A stretch of 64,000 nt of DNA from Carboxylicivirga longa (GTDB taxonomy: Bacteria; Bacteroidota; Bacteroidia; Bacteroidales; Marinilabiliaceae), in contig NZ_JBNGOZ010000010.1 in assembly GCF_050589825.1 (NCBI RefSeq), forward strand, positions 62,001 through 126,000. The letters are read 5' to 3'. Within the stretch, counting starts at the first letter, position 1. The number at the start of each line of letters is the position of its first letter. Shown here one piece after another: positions 7,484 to 14,486 of this stretch. Position numbers and translations under genes: made by a program. The notes under the pieces were generated by a model. That model was given only the letters and a program-made list of their open reading frames with translations, made no database searches and was not told the DNA's origin.

Positions 7484-8161
7484 CTACTGCCGTTTATCAC
7501 CCGATGCACGGTCGAAACTCACCAGGTTAAACATCTCACGCATGCGGCTTCTTAGGCGGTTGCCGTATAAACCTTCCAACTCAGAGGCCGAGAGATTGGT
7601 GGTCAGGTGAGTCATCATCTTTTTATGGATAAAATGGTCGTAACGACTCAATAGTATTTCAGCCATTACATTGCATTCATTGCCAAAGTAGTGCACCGGA
7701 CGTTCGATGCCGATATCATCAAAGCAGTAGGTTTTGGGATGGTAGCCACTGCATCGAAACTGGTAGGAACCACTGCTGTATTTGTGCAAGACCTGGTAAC
7801 CTTGACGCACAAAGCTAAAGGTCAGCTGCCGCGCTGATAGGATGGTAAAGCGTTTCTCAAGCGGGAAAAAGTAATTCACTAAGTGCATCAAACTTGTTTT
7901 TCCGCAGCCCACAGGCCCTGACACCAAGATTCCCTTATCAGGATGCAAGCCTTGCTTTTGCATGTTTTCCTTGTCGCCAATGGCATAGACCAGTAGCTTG
8001 TAAATGATGGCATGGTCTTTTTTCTGCAACTTAAAATGCTCGCCATAACGTTTCTTGCCAGCGGCTTCTATCCAGGCCAGTGAGGCATTAAAGCTGTAGT
8101 GTATCCAGCCATCTTTTTGCCATCGAATGCTATTAGAGGGGCTCGCCATAGTCTTTGTCAT
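7484..8161 (-). CDS. DnaC/IstB-like AAA+ ATPase of the conjugative element
   Basis: The product is 225 residues. Walker A is GPVGCGKTS (residues 82-90), Walker B is TYCFDDIG (about 143-150), and a sensor-like TTNLSASELE follows, ending in an arginine-rich RLRSRMREMF segment. These are the features of DnaC-type helicase loaders and related AAA+ proteins. The start ATG 8161 overlaps the end of the upstream gene by 29 bases, so the two are translationally coupled. With the replication-initiation-like protein upstream, it probably helps to start DNA synthesis on the excised circular element; this is inference from family and context. Confidence 0.8.
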   Translation of the reverse strand: MTKTMASPSNSIRWQKDGWIHYSFNASLAWIEAAGKKRYGEHFKLQKKDHAIIYKLLVYAIGDKENMQKQGLHPDKGILVSGPVGCGKTSLMHLVNYFFPLEKRFTILSARQLTFSFVRQGYQVLHKYSSGSYQFRCSGYHPKTYCFDDIGIERPVHYFGNECNVMAEILLSRYDHFIHKKMMTHLTTNLSASELEGLYGNRLRSRMREMFNLVSFDRASGDKRQ

Positions 8162-8972
8162 TTAAGGTCGATAAGGGGTTTTGCTCGTGTTCTGCTTTTC
8201 CTCTCTGATATTTTTGCATGTTGAGTATCCAGTTACGCACTGCTGCTTTCCAGTCTTTCATGGGGCTCTTACCGCCGACTTTCCAGCCGTTGGATTCAAA
8301 ATGGTTCAAAAAGCGCTGAGCTTCTGCAGTCGGGGCTTCCCTGTCTTCAAAATAATCTTGTAACTCGTGCAATGTGGGCTTTTGAAAACCCTTGGGCCTA
8401 GCTTCGTCTTTTTTATCCAAAGAGCTCTCTTCATTTTGAATGTGGGTGGGGTGAGCATCGCGTGCGTGCTCACTCTTGTTTTCTATTGTTTCTTTACTGT
8501 TTGTATGGTTTATAATTGTTTTATTACTGTTTATATTAATGGCTTCACTAGTTGTTCCACTGCTTGTACTACTGCTCGTAGCACTAGATGGTGCACTGCT
8601 TGTTTCAGTGCTTGTAGCAGTGGAACATGCAGTTGTTGTTTCACCGGATGTGTCAGTACTTGTATCACTACTTGTATCACTATTGAAACATGTGTGCATT
8701 TTAACACCTGAACATCTGTAACAACTCTTGGATGGCCGGTAATCGATATAGCCCCATTCATGCAGTTCCCGCAAGGTTAAATGGTAGAATTTCATGGAGC
8801 CAAGTTTGGATAAGAGCATCAATTCACTCCGCACAATATGAATGATTTCCGGGAACTTCAGTTTATTCCACAGGAAAAACAGCGCCATATACATCCTGAC
8901 ATGACGGGGTATAATGCGCTCATCCTCTATAAAGCTTTCCAATACATGGTTCAGGTGCCGGATGTAGTTCAT
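8133..8972 (-). CDS. Replication-initiation-like protein with Ser/Thr-rich linker
   Basis: The product is 279 residues in three parts. Residues 1-90 look like a winged-helix domain (MYMALFFLWNKLKFPEIIHI, then LTLRELHEWGYIDY). Residues about 97-145 are almost only Ser, Thr, Ala, Asp and Glu, encoded by a degenerate trinucleotide/hexanucleotide repeat. Residues about 200-262 (HELQDYFED, FLNHFESNGWKVGG, MKDWKAAVRNWI) match the C-terminal segment seen in phage and plasmid replication initiators of the DnaD/DnaT kind. It overlaps the HTH gene upstream by 4 bases (ATGA) and the ATPase downstream by 29, which fits an initiator-loader pair. Confidence 0.7.
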   Translation of the reverse strand: MNYIRHLNHVLESFIEDERIIPRHVRMYMALFFLWNKLKFPEIIHIVRSELMLLSKLGSMKFYHLTLRELHEWGYIDYRPSKSCYRCSGVKMHTCFNSDTSSDTSTDTSGETTTACSTATSTETSSAPSSATSSSTSSGTTSEAININSNKTIINHTNSKETIENKSEHARDAHPTHIQNEESSLDKKDEARPKGFQKPTLHELQDYFEDREAPTAEAQRFLNHFESNGWKVGGKSPMKDWKAAVRNWILNMQKYQRGKAEHEQNPLSTLNDKDYGEPL

Positions 8973-9304
8973 TGGGCAAAGCGTGTGATGGCAGATACTT
9001 TGTTTTTGCTAATCATTTTTTGGATGTCTTTGACCTCATAAAAGATAATACCACCTACCTTGGTATAGGATAGCTCACCCCTATCACGCATACCTTGAAG
9101 CGTGCCTGGTGAAACACTCAATAGCTTCCTGACTTCGGCACTTTTCATCCATTTTTTAGTGGGTTTTAGATTTTCGGCCACCACCTTGCTCAGTTGTTGC
9201 AATAAATCTTCTTTGAAATCTTTCAGGTCACCGATGGTCACAATCTGATTACGATACATCCGCGCATGTTCATAACTCATTTCTTGTTCTGATTTTAGTG
9301 TCAT
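8969..9304 (-). CDS. Excisionase-like helix-turn-helix protein
   Basis: The product is 111 residues. The segment KWMKSAEVRKLLSVSPGTLQGMRDRGELSYTKVGGIIFYEVKDI (residues about 51-94, given in pieces here: SAEVRKLLSVSPGTLQ, YTKVGGIIFYEV) is a MerR/excisionase-type winged HTH with the usual 'tool-choice, then grip' pattern. It is the first gene of the second element operon. It could be a recombination directionality factor or the operon's own regulator. The start ATG 9304 is used; Met at residue 9 is an alternative. The shared element B lies 49 bases upstream. Confidence 0.8.
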   Translation of the reverse strand: MTLKSEQEMSYEHARMYRNQIVTIGDLKDFKEDLLQQLSKVVAENLKPTKKWMKSAEVRKLLSVSPGTLQGMRDRGELSYTKVGGIIFYEVKDIQKMISKNKVSAITRFAQ

Positions 9305-9352
9305 AGCAATTTAATTTGGTTGAAAATGAATGCAGCTAAGTTCAGAAGGAGT

Positions 9353-9412
9353 TTTGAATAAAATTACCAACCTGTTCCCAACTTGGGATAAAATTTTTAT
9401 TCAAAATGATAC
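9353..9412 (-). promoter_or_regulatory. Shared upstream element B (HTH-replication operon)
   Basis: On the minus strand the blocks are TCATTTTGAA, an A/T stretch, CCCAAGTTGGGAACAGGTT, and GGTAATTTTATTC. They are collinear with element A at 6508-6563. The box TAATTTTA lies inside and differs at one position from TAnnTTTG, but no -33 box is at the normal distance. Confidence 0.7.
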
Positions 9413-9434
9413 AATAGTTCAATTGCTTGCGCAC

Positions 9435-9509
9435 TACTTATCAGTAGATAAGTATCATTCATCCAATTTTTGTTCCATTTTAATCTGAATTATTTATCCA
9501 TTCATCCAA
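9435..9509. repeat. Hairpin and direct repeats upstream of rteC
   Basis: TACTTATC-AGTA-GATAAGTA (9435-9454) is a perfect 8-bp hairpin. It is followed by the direct repeat CATTCATCCAA at 9456-9466 and 9499-9509, 43 bases apart. Both lie in the divergent spacer between the HTH operon and rteC and could be regulator binding sites. Confidence 0.5.
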
Positions 9510-9593
9510 ACGCAACATTTGTTCAACTCTACCTATTCTTAGTCACTTATTTTTACGGCTTGATAACAGTACCAAATATTTAAACCAAACCTT

Positions 9594-10457
9594 ATGAAAA
9601 ATCAGTTAAACGAAGACTGTAAAGCTATTCTGGATGAGTACTCAAAAGAAATCAGTAACTTAAACATTGAGAAAGATGATTTAAAAACACTTGTTGATAA
9701 TGGCATACGTATCTGTAAAACCTACTTGCAAAGACTTCGACAAAAGGTTATGGATGGATGTATCAAATCTGAAGAAGATGAAATCTATTTCTTTAAGTAT
9801 ATCAAGCCTACAGTTCTTGGTGATTTATTATTTTATTGTTACCTAAAAAACACCAATGAACACAGGCCTATCTGTACCATTTATGTGCAAGAAGAGTTCC
9901 TGACTAAGAAACTGGAAAAATTCAACCATTTTCTGAAAAAAAACTACAAATGTTACGCCTACTATAATTCTGAAGGTACTCAAAGAATAGATGAATACTA
10001 TTTTGTTCGTTGCAATCTTAAAATCGAAGAATACAGCTATCACCCATATTCGATTGTTGATAGTGATTTTGCAACCAGCAAAGATTATCTATTTGCAGAG
10101 TTCAAAGCTCATGAAAAGATAATTCATTTTCTGGAAAGTGAGTTATTCAAACTAAAGGCCCTCAAGAAGAAACGCTTTAAATCATTAGAAGAATGGTTGA
10201 CAAAATCACCTTTCCATTGGACTGATTCGAAAGCTGCAATAACAGAAATCATCTATGCAATTACTTATTCTGGCAGTATCAATAATGGCAATGTTGAAAT
10301 TAAAGAGTTGGCTAAATATTTTTGCCTCTTATTTAATATTGATGACTTGGACTTTTATCGTATTTATCTGGATATCCGCCTCCGCGATAACCAAACTATT
10401 TATTTAGATAAGCTGAAAAAACGACTAAACATTAAGATAGAAGAGGATATAAATTAA
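9594..10457 (+). CDS. rteC: RteC-like regulator of element excision
   Basis: The product is 287 residues. The C-terminal third (SKAAITEIIYAITYSGSI, NNGNVEIKELAKYF, FYRIYLDIRLRDN) matches the RteC family. In CTnDOT, RteC is a DNA-binding activator of the excision operon. It is the only plus-strand gene of the element here, divergent from the HTH operon (290-base spacer with hairpin and direct repeats) and convergent with the integrase, whose stop is only 16 bases away. Upstream RteA/RteB-type regulators are not in the window. The gene is more AT-rich than the tra genes. Confidence 0.85.
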   Translation: MKNQLNEDCKAILDEYSKEISNLNIEKDDLKTLVDNGIRICKTYLQRLRQKVMDGCIKSEEDEIYFFKYIKPTVLGDLLFYCYLKNTNEHRPICTIYVQEEFLTKKLEKFNHFLKKNYKCYAYYNSEGTQRIDEYYFVRCNLKIEEYSYHPYSIVDSDFATSKDYLFAEFKAHEKIIHFLESELFKLKALKKKRFKSLEEWLTKSPFHWTDSKAAITEIIYAITYSGSINNGNVEIKELAKYFCLLFNIDDLDFYRIYLDIRLRDNQTIYLDKLKKRLNIKIEEDIN

Positions 10458-10473
10458 CCTACTTATTCAGCAA

Positions 10474-11718
10474 TTATCCATTTCTTAACTTCTTCTTTGG
10501 CAATACTTCCCTCAACTTCTTCATGTCGTGACTAAGTTTGGAATCAATGACTCGGGCATATATTTGTGTTGTTGAAACACTTCTATGCCCGAGTAATTTT
10601 GAAACTGTTTCAATAGGCACTCCATTGTTTAAAGTTACAGTCGTCGCAAAAGTATGTCGTGCTACATGAAAAGTCAGATGCTTCTCAATTTCACATAAAT
10701 CAGCAATCTCCTTTAAGTAAGAGTTCATCCGCTGATTGCTGAATACAGGGAGTAGCTTACCGGTAACTTTATTTCTTTCATTTTCCTCATACTTATCAAT
10801 GATGTATTCAGCTTTCGGCAGTAAAGGCACTCTTACCTGTTGATTGTTTTTAATACGATTCGTTACAATCCACTTTTCGCCATCAATACCAAGCTGAATG
10901 TTATCCTGGATTAGCGCATACACATCAGAATACGATAACCCAGTATAACAGCTAAACACAAATAAATCCCGAACATAAGCCAAACGTGGGATGCTGAATA
11001 ACTTATTTTCAATACGCTCAAGTTCATACTCATTTAGGTAAGCTATTTCCTTTTTAAGGAACGAAGGCTTAAATTGTGAAAAAGGATCTTTTTCCAACCA
11101 CTCATTTTGCACCGCCAGGTTAATGACTTTCTTCAGGCGTTCAATATGCTTCATAATCGTGTTGTGGTTACATGGCTTATCAGGATTGATGGAATTGGAT
11201 TCTTTCATAAACTTTTCAAAGCCAGTTAAAAACCCGTACTTCAATTGTGAAAGTGGAATATCACGAACAAAAAGTTTTTTAACCACATACCTTTTGAAAT
11301 ACTTCTGTGTGGTATAATAGTTTTTCAAAGTTCCCCAACGAAGCGTTTCCTTCATCTCCTCATTGTGATAGTCAAAAAGCTTCATCAATGTATATTCAGA
11401 CTTTTCAACCCCCAGGTAAAGATTTTTTACCGCATCTATTGTTATAAGCTCCCGCCTGGCTTCCAATTGGTGATAACAGTCAGTAACGTGTCCCCTAATT
11501 TGTTCTAATTGGGTATTTAATCGTTTAACGTCATTAGAATAGCCTGCATACATTCCTTTACCAACATCCCACTTTTCAATATCAACCATTGTCTTCATAG
11601 ATAGCTCTGCTCGTTTGCCATTCACTGTAATTCTTAAGTAAAGTGGAGCTTCTCCATTTTTTGCTTTATGCTTTTTAACAATAAAACCAACGCCTAAAGT
11701 ATTCCCTTTATCTCTCAT
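10474..11718 (-). CDS. int: Tyrosine recombinase / integrase of the conjugative element
   Basis: The product is 414 residues: an arm-binding N-terminal domain (about 10-100), a SAM-like core-binding domain (about 108-205) and a catalytic domain (about 225-400). Catalytic residues seen are Lys at about 290, H351 and R354 (HVAR), H378 (LLGH) and nucleophile Y387 (TTQIYARV). The position of the first catalytic Arg reads TGLSYSD, with S262. IntDOT of CTnDOT is likewise known to carry Ser there, so this is a family trait, not decay. The gene faces the element interior, with a 406-base spacer to the tRNA-Pro that may hold the attachment site. Confidence 0.93.
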   Translation of the reverse strand: MRDKGNTLGVGFIVKKHKAKNGEAPLYLRITVNGKRAELSMKTMVDIEKWDVGKGMYAGYSNDVKRLNTQLEQIRGHVTDCYHQLEARRELITIDAVKNLYLGVEKSEYTLMKLFDYHNEEMKETLRWGTLKNYYTTQKYFKRYVVKKLFVRDIPLSQLKYGFLTGFEKFMKESNSINPDKPCNHNTIMKHIERLKKVINLAVQNEWLEKDPFSQFKPSFLKKEIAYLNEYELERIENKLFSIPRLAYVRDLFVFSCYTGLSYSDVYALIQDNIQLGIDGEKWIVTNRIKNNQQVRVPLLPKAEYIIDKYEENERNKVTGKLLPVFSNQRMNSYLKEIADLCEIEKHLTFHVARHTFATTVTLNNGVPIETVSKLLGHRSVSTTQIYARVIDSKLSHDMKKLREVLPKKKLRNG

Positions 11719-12124
11719 ACGAATGTATTATTAAATGATTTAATTTGAATTCAATTAACCCATTTAGATCTGCATCATAATATATATTTACAACTCATTT
11801 AACATTTTAATAATATTTTAGCCATTTTATTATAGTCTATATATCTGTAACTTACAGAATCTGGGTGACCAACCGGTTAAATAGAAAGTGAGGTCACCCA
11901 CATGGGTCACTTAAAAAATGTTAAAATACGTCAAACGACACCATATTAAATCCTGATGATCTGACAGTTACAAAATGACTAAATAAATATAAGAAGAAAA
12001 AAAGGTCACCGAATAGGTCCCGAGAATTATGGTTTTATTTGATACTAAACAATATAAATAAAACGAAAAAAGCCCGTAAACCGTACGATTCACGAGCTTT
12101 TGATTGTAATTGATTATTACTCTG
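11719..12124. other. Integrase-to-tRNA spacer, candidate att/arm-site region
   Basis: These 406 bases hold no gene. There is a perfect 7-bp hairpin TCTGTAA-C-TTACAGA (11844-11858). Around it lie related GGTGACC motifs in both orientations: GGGTGACC (11863-11870), GGTCACCC (11892-11899), GGGTCAC (11904-11910) and GGTCACC (12004-12010). Clusters of inverted short motifs next to an integrase are what arm-type sites look like. The actual junction with the chromosome is not identifiable because the other end is outside the window. Confidence 0.5.
12064..12102 (-). terminator. Terminator after tRNA-Pro copy 1
   Basis: On the minus strand AAAGCTCGT and ACGGGCTTT pair across a 14-base loop (one G-T pair) followed by a T run. 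It lies about 23 bases past the tRNA 3' end. Confidence 0.75.
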
Positions 12125-12199
12125 TCGGGGTACCAGGATTCGAACCTGGGACCCCCTGGTCCCAAACCAGGTGCGCTAACCGGACTGCGCTACACCCCG
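12125..12199 (-). tRNA. tRNA-Pro (anticodon TGG), copy 1
   Basis: This is a 75-nt cloverleaf. The acceptor stem is CGGGGTG with TACCCCG and discriminator A, the anticodon loop is TTTGGGA, and the T arm contains GTTCGAATC. CCA is not encoded. The sequence is identical to the copy at 12314-12388. Its 3' end faces the conjugative element. Confidence 0.97.
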
Positions 12200-12270
12200 A
12201 AACAACATTAATAACATGTGATAAGTTTTAGTAGGAATTAAAATAACCTACCCCCTATCTTCAATAAATT

Positions 12271-12306
12271 CAAAATAAAAGAGCTAAAAACATCTTCCTA
12301 GCTCTT
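12271..12306 (-). terminator. Terminator after tRNA-Pro copy 2
   Basis: On the minus strand AAGAGCTA (from 12306-12299) pairs with TAGCTCTT (from 12286-12279) across a 12-base loop and is followed by TTATTTTG. Confidence 0.7.
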
Positions 12307-12313
12307 ATTCTTG

Positions 12314-12388
12314 TCGGGGTACCAGGATTCGAACCTGGGACCCCCTGGTCCCAAACCAGGTGCGCTAACCGGACTGCGCTACACCCCG
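12314..12388 (-). tRNA. tRNA-Pro (anticodon TGG), copy 2
   Basis: A 75-nt gene identical to the one at 12125-12199, 114 bases away. Flanking sequences differ apart from a few bases, and each copy has its own terminator. Confidence 0.97.
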
Positions 12389-12401
12389 AAATAATACTGT
12401 G

Positions 12402-12488
12402 CGGAGGGAGGGGGATTCGAACCCCCGGTACGGTTACCCGTACGCCAGTTTAGCAAACTGGTGGTTTCAGCCACTCACCCATCTCTCC
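12402..12488 (-). tRNA. tRNA-Ser (anticodon GCT)
   Basis: An 87-nt class II tRNA with a long variable arm (CGTACGG-GTAA-CCGTACC region). The anticodon loop is TTGCTAA, the T arm is GGGGG-TTCGAAT-CCCCC and the discriminator is G. The acceptor stem GGAGAGA with TCCCTCC leaves one A-C mismatch at the fifth pair. It reads AGC/AGT codons. Confidence 0.95.
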
Positions 12489-12664
12489 AGATTTAATCTC
12501 TTTCATTAAAGAGAGACAACCGCTTCATCTTCTCTAACCCTCGTCCCCTTTGCGATTGCGATTGCAAAAGTAGCAAATAGAATTAAACCTCCAAAATTAA
12601 AACGTAAAAAAGAAGCACTATTTTTCCGGCTTTTTTCACCAGGCAGGGCTAAATGATTATCGAT

Positions 12665-12692
12665 CAAAAAAAAAGCTACCCGAAGGTAGCTT
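12665..12692 (-). terminator. Terminator of the clpS-nfeD-floA cluster
   Basis: AAGCTACC-CGAA-GGTAGCTT (12673-12692) is a perfect 8-bp stem with tetraloop. On the minus strand it is followed by a run of nine T, just past the floA stop. Confidence 0.9.
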
Positions 12693-12699
12693 AAAAAGA

Positions 12700-13683
12700 T
12701 TAATCATTTTTTGGCGGCTTACTGCCTGGCTTGGCAATTGAATCCCGCATGGCCGTATCGGCTTCAATATTTTTATACTTTAAATAGTCCATAACGCCTA
12801 AATTACCACTGCGAAATGCTTCAGCAAGGGCTTTGGGTACGTCTGCCTCGGCCTCGATTACCTTGGCACGTGCTTCCTGGGCTTTAGCTTTCATTTCTTG
12901 CTCCAGCGCCACTGCCATGGCTCTACGCTCTTCAGCCTTGGCCTGGGCAATATTTTTATCAGCATCTGCCTGATCAATCTGCAAACCGGCTCCTATGTTC
13001 TTACCTATATCAATATCAGCTATGTCAATAGATAGTATCTCAAATGCTGTACCAGCATCCAATCCTTTACCAAGCACAAGCTTTGAAATAGAATCCGGAT
13101 TTTCGAGCACTGCCTTGTGTGAACTGGAAGATCCTATTGAGGATACTATTCCTTCACCTACCCTGGCTAGTACAGTCTCTTCTCCGGCACCACCAACCAG
13201 TTGTTTAATATTTGCACGCACGGTAACCCTTGCTTTGGCAATTAACTGAATACCATCTTTGGCAACCGCCGTTACGGGTGGAGTATCAATCACCTTTGGA
13301 TTTACTGACATCTGCACGGCCTCAAATACATCACGACCCGCTAAATCAATGGCAGTGGCCATCTGAAAATTTAGGTCAATATTGGCTTTGGCTGCCGACA
13401 CCAGGGCGTGAACCACATTCTCTACATGACCGCCGGCCAGGTAGTGGGCCTCCAGTTCATCGCGCTTTACTTCATCTAACCCAGCCTTAGAAGCCTCTAT
13501 CAATGCCCTTACAATTACTCCGGGAGGCACTTTACGGATGCGCATCAGCACAAGCTGAATCAACGAAATACGAACCCCCGAAACCAAGGCCGAGAACCAC
13601 AATAAGATGGGCACGTAATACAAAAACAAAAAGACAACGACGATGACCGCCGCAATCAAAAATATGGGAGCTAAACCTGCCAT
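12700..13683 (-). CDS. floA: Flotillin-like protein FloA
   Basis: The product is 327 residues: an N-terminal membrane segment (about 8-28), then an SPFH domain with the FloA-specific RKVPPGVIVRALIEASKAGL region. A coiled coil follows (about 232-290; NIAQAKAEERRAMAVALEQE and alternating Ala/Glu), then a short tail. FloA organises membrane microdomains in bacteria. The gene is 4 bases downstream of an NfeD-family gene, its usual partner. Length matches FloA orthologs. Confidence 0.95.
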   Translation of the reverse strand: MAGLAPIFLIAAVIVVVFLFLYYVPILLWFSALVSGVRISLIQLVLMRIRKVPPGVIVRALIEASKAGLDEVKRDELEAHYLAGGHVENVVHALVSAAKANIDLNFQMATAIDLAGRDVFEAVQMSVNPKVIDTPPVTAVAKDGIQLIAKARVTVRANIKQLVGGAGEETVLARVGEGIVSSIGSSSSHKAVLENPDSISKLVLGKGLDAGTAFEILSIDIADIDIGKNIGAGLQIDQADADKNIAQAKAEERRAMAVALEQEMKAKAQEARAKVIEAEADVPKALAEAFRSGNLGVMDYLKYKNIEADTAMRDSIAKPGSKPPKND

Positions 13684-13687
13684 TTAA

Positions 13688-14155
13688 TTAATTTTTGGGT
13701 TTGACAATAATATACGTTTTAAATACTTCCTTGACAATAACGGGGCTATTCTCATCAATAAAATGCCCCGGACACTTTCCCTCTATCACTTCGCCATTTA
13801 CCATGACCTTACCAATGGGATTCAATCGCGTTAGGGACATACCTTCATCTCCCTCCTGAATACGCAATGCCTCAACGGTTTCCACTCTTCCTTGCACCTG
13901 AGAATGTAACATTATACGATTCCAGGTTGTTGAGCGAAAAGAAAAGAACAATATAAGCAAACCGACAAAAAGCGTGGCCACAAGGGCTATATGACCATAG
14001 GAGGCTCCATAGACCTGATAGGTCAGAAATATACCCCCGGCAGTAAAGATAAAACCACCAATACCAGCGAATGTGACACCCGGAAAAACAAAAAACTCCA
14101 GAATCAAAAGAAATAATCCAAGCAGGATAATCAGTACAATAACCAGTGCAGACAT
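13688..14155 (-). CDS. NfeD-family membrane protein
   Basis: The product is 155 residues from ATG 14155 (MSALVIVLIILLG). A longer frame exists only with a TTG start overlapping clpS. Three hydrophobic segments cover residues 1-75, followed by a short OB-fold domain (about 90-150; RLNPIGKVMVNGEVIEGK and PVIVKEVFKTYIIVKP), the pattern of short NfeD proteins. NfeD proteins pair with flotillins or stomatins, here the adjacent floA. It lies 4 bases after clpS. Confidence 0.88.
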   Translation of the reverse strand: MSALVIVLIILLGLFLLILEFFVFPGVTFAGIGGFIFTAGGIFLTYQVYGASYGHIALVATLFVGLLILFFSFRSTTWNRIMLHSQVQGRVETVEALRIQEGDEGMSLTRLNPIGKVMVNGEVIEGKCPGHFIDENSPVIVKEVFKTYIIVKPKN

Positions 14156-14159
14156 AGGC

Positions 14160-14435
14160 TTAATCAATTGTTACCAATAAACATGCATCTATCAACTGCT
14201 CTTTAATGGGCATCAAATCATCAATACTGCCCGATTTGATTTGGCAAGAGCCTGTGTAATGCGTAAGAAGAGCACACTGCTCGGCCTGTATAGCGTCATG
14301 GTCGCAAGCAGAACACAGCACGTCAATCACATGATCAAATGAATTCTCATCGTCATTATGCAAAGTCAATGTACGCACTTCGTTACCATTGCCCTCATTG
14401 TTGAATTCTTCGCTTCGTTTACTAAATGAAACCAT
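14160..14435 (-). CDS. clpS: ClpS adaptor of the Clp protease
   Basis: The product is 91 residues. LTLHNDDENSFDHVIDVL is the ClpS signature (the NDD loop and following helix that bind N-degrons), followed by HDAIQAEQCALLTHYTG and a C-terminal beta strand. ClpS delivers N-end-rule substrates to ClpAP. The first about 20 residues form a flexible N-terminal extension. It is the first gene of a clpS-nfeD-floA run. Confidence 0.9.
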   Translation of the reverse strand: MVSFSKRSEEFNNEGNGNEVRTLTLHNDDENSFDHVIDVLCSACDHDAIQAEQCALLTHYTGSCQIKSGSIDDLMPIKEQLIDACLLVTID

Positions 14436-14486
14436 ATCTTAAAAGTTTCTATAAATAAACTATATTTTTTCGTGAAAAACTAATTT

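Noticed and set aside
8367..8761. Open frames on both strands opposite the Ser/Thr-rich linker
   Set aside because: They exist because the degenerate repeat lacks stop codons in several frames; only the minus-strand frame continues into conserved domains on both sides.
11968..12165. 65-codon minus-strand frame over tRNA-Pro copy 1
   Set aside because: It overlaps the tRNA and its terminator; the translation is meaningless tRNA read-through.
12125..12388. The second tRNA-Pro copy as proof of element insertion
   Set aside because: The whole gene is duplicated, not just the 3' part, and each copy has its own terminator; simple tandem duplication explains it as well.
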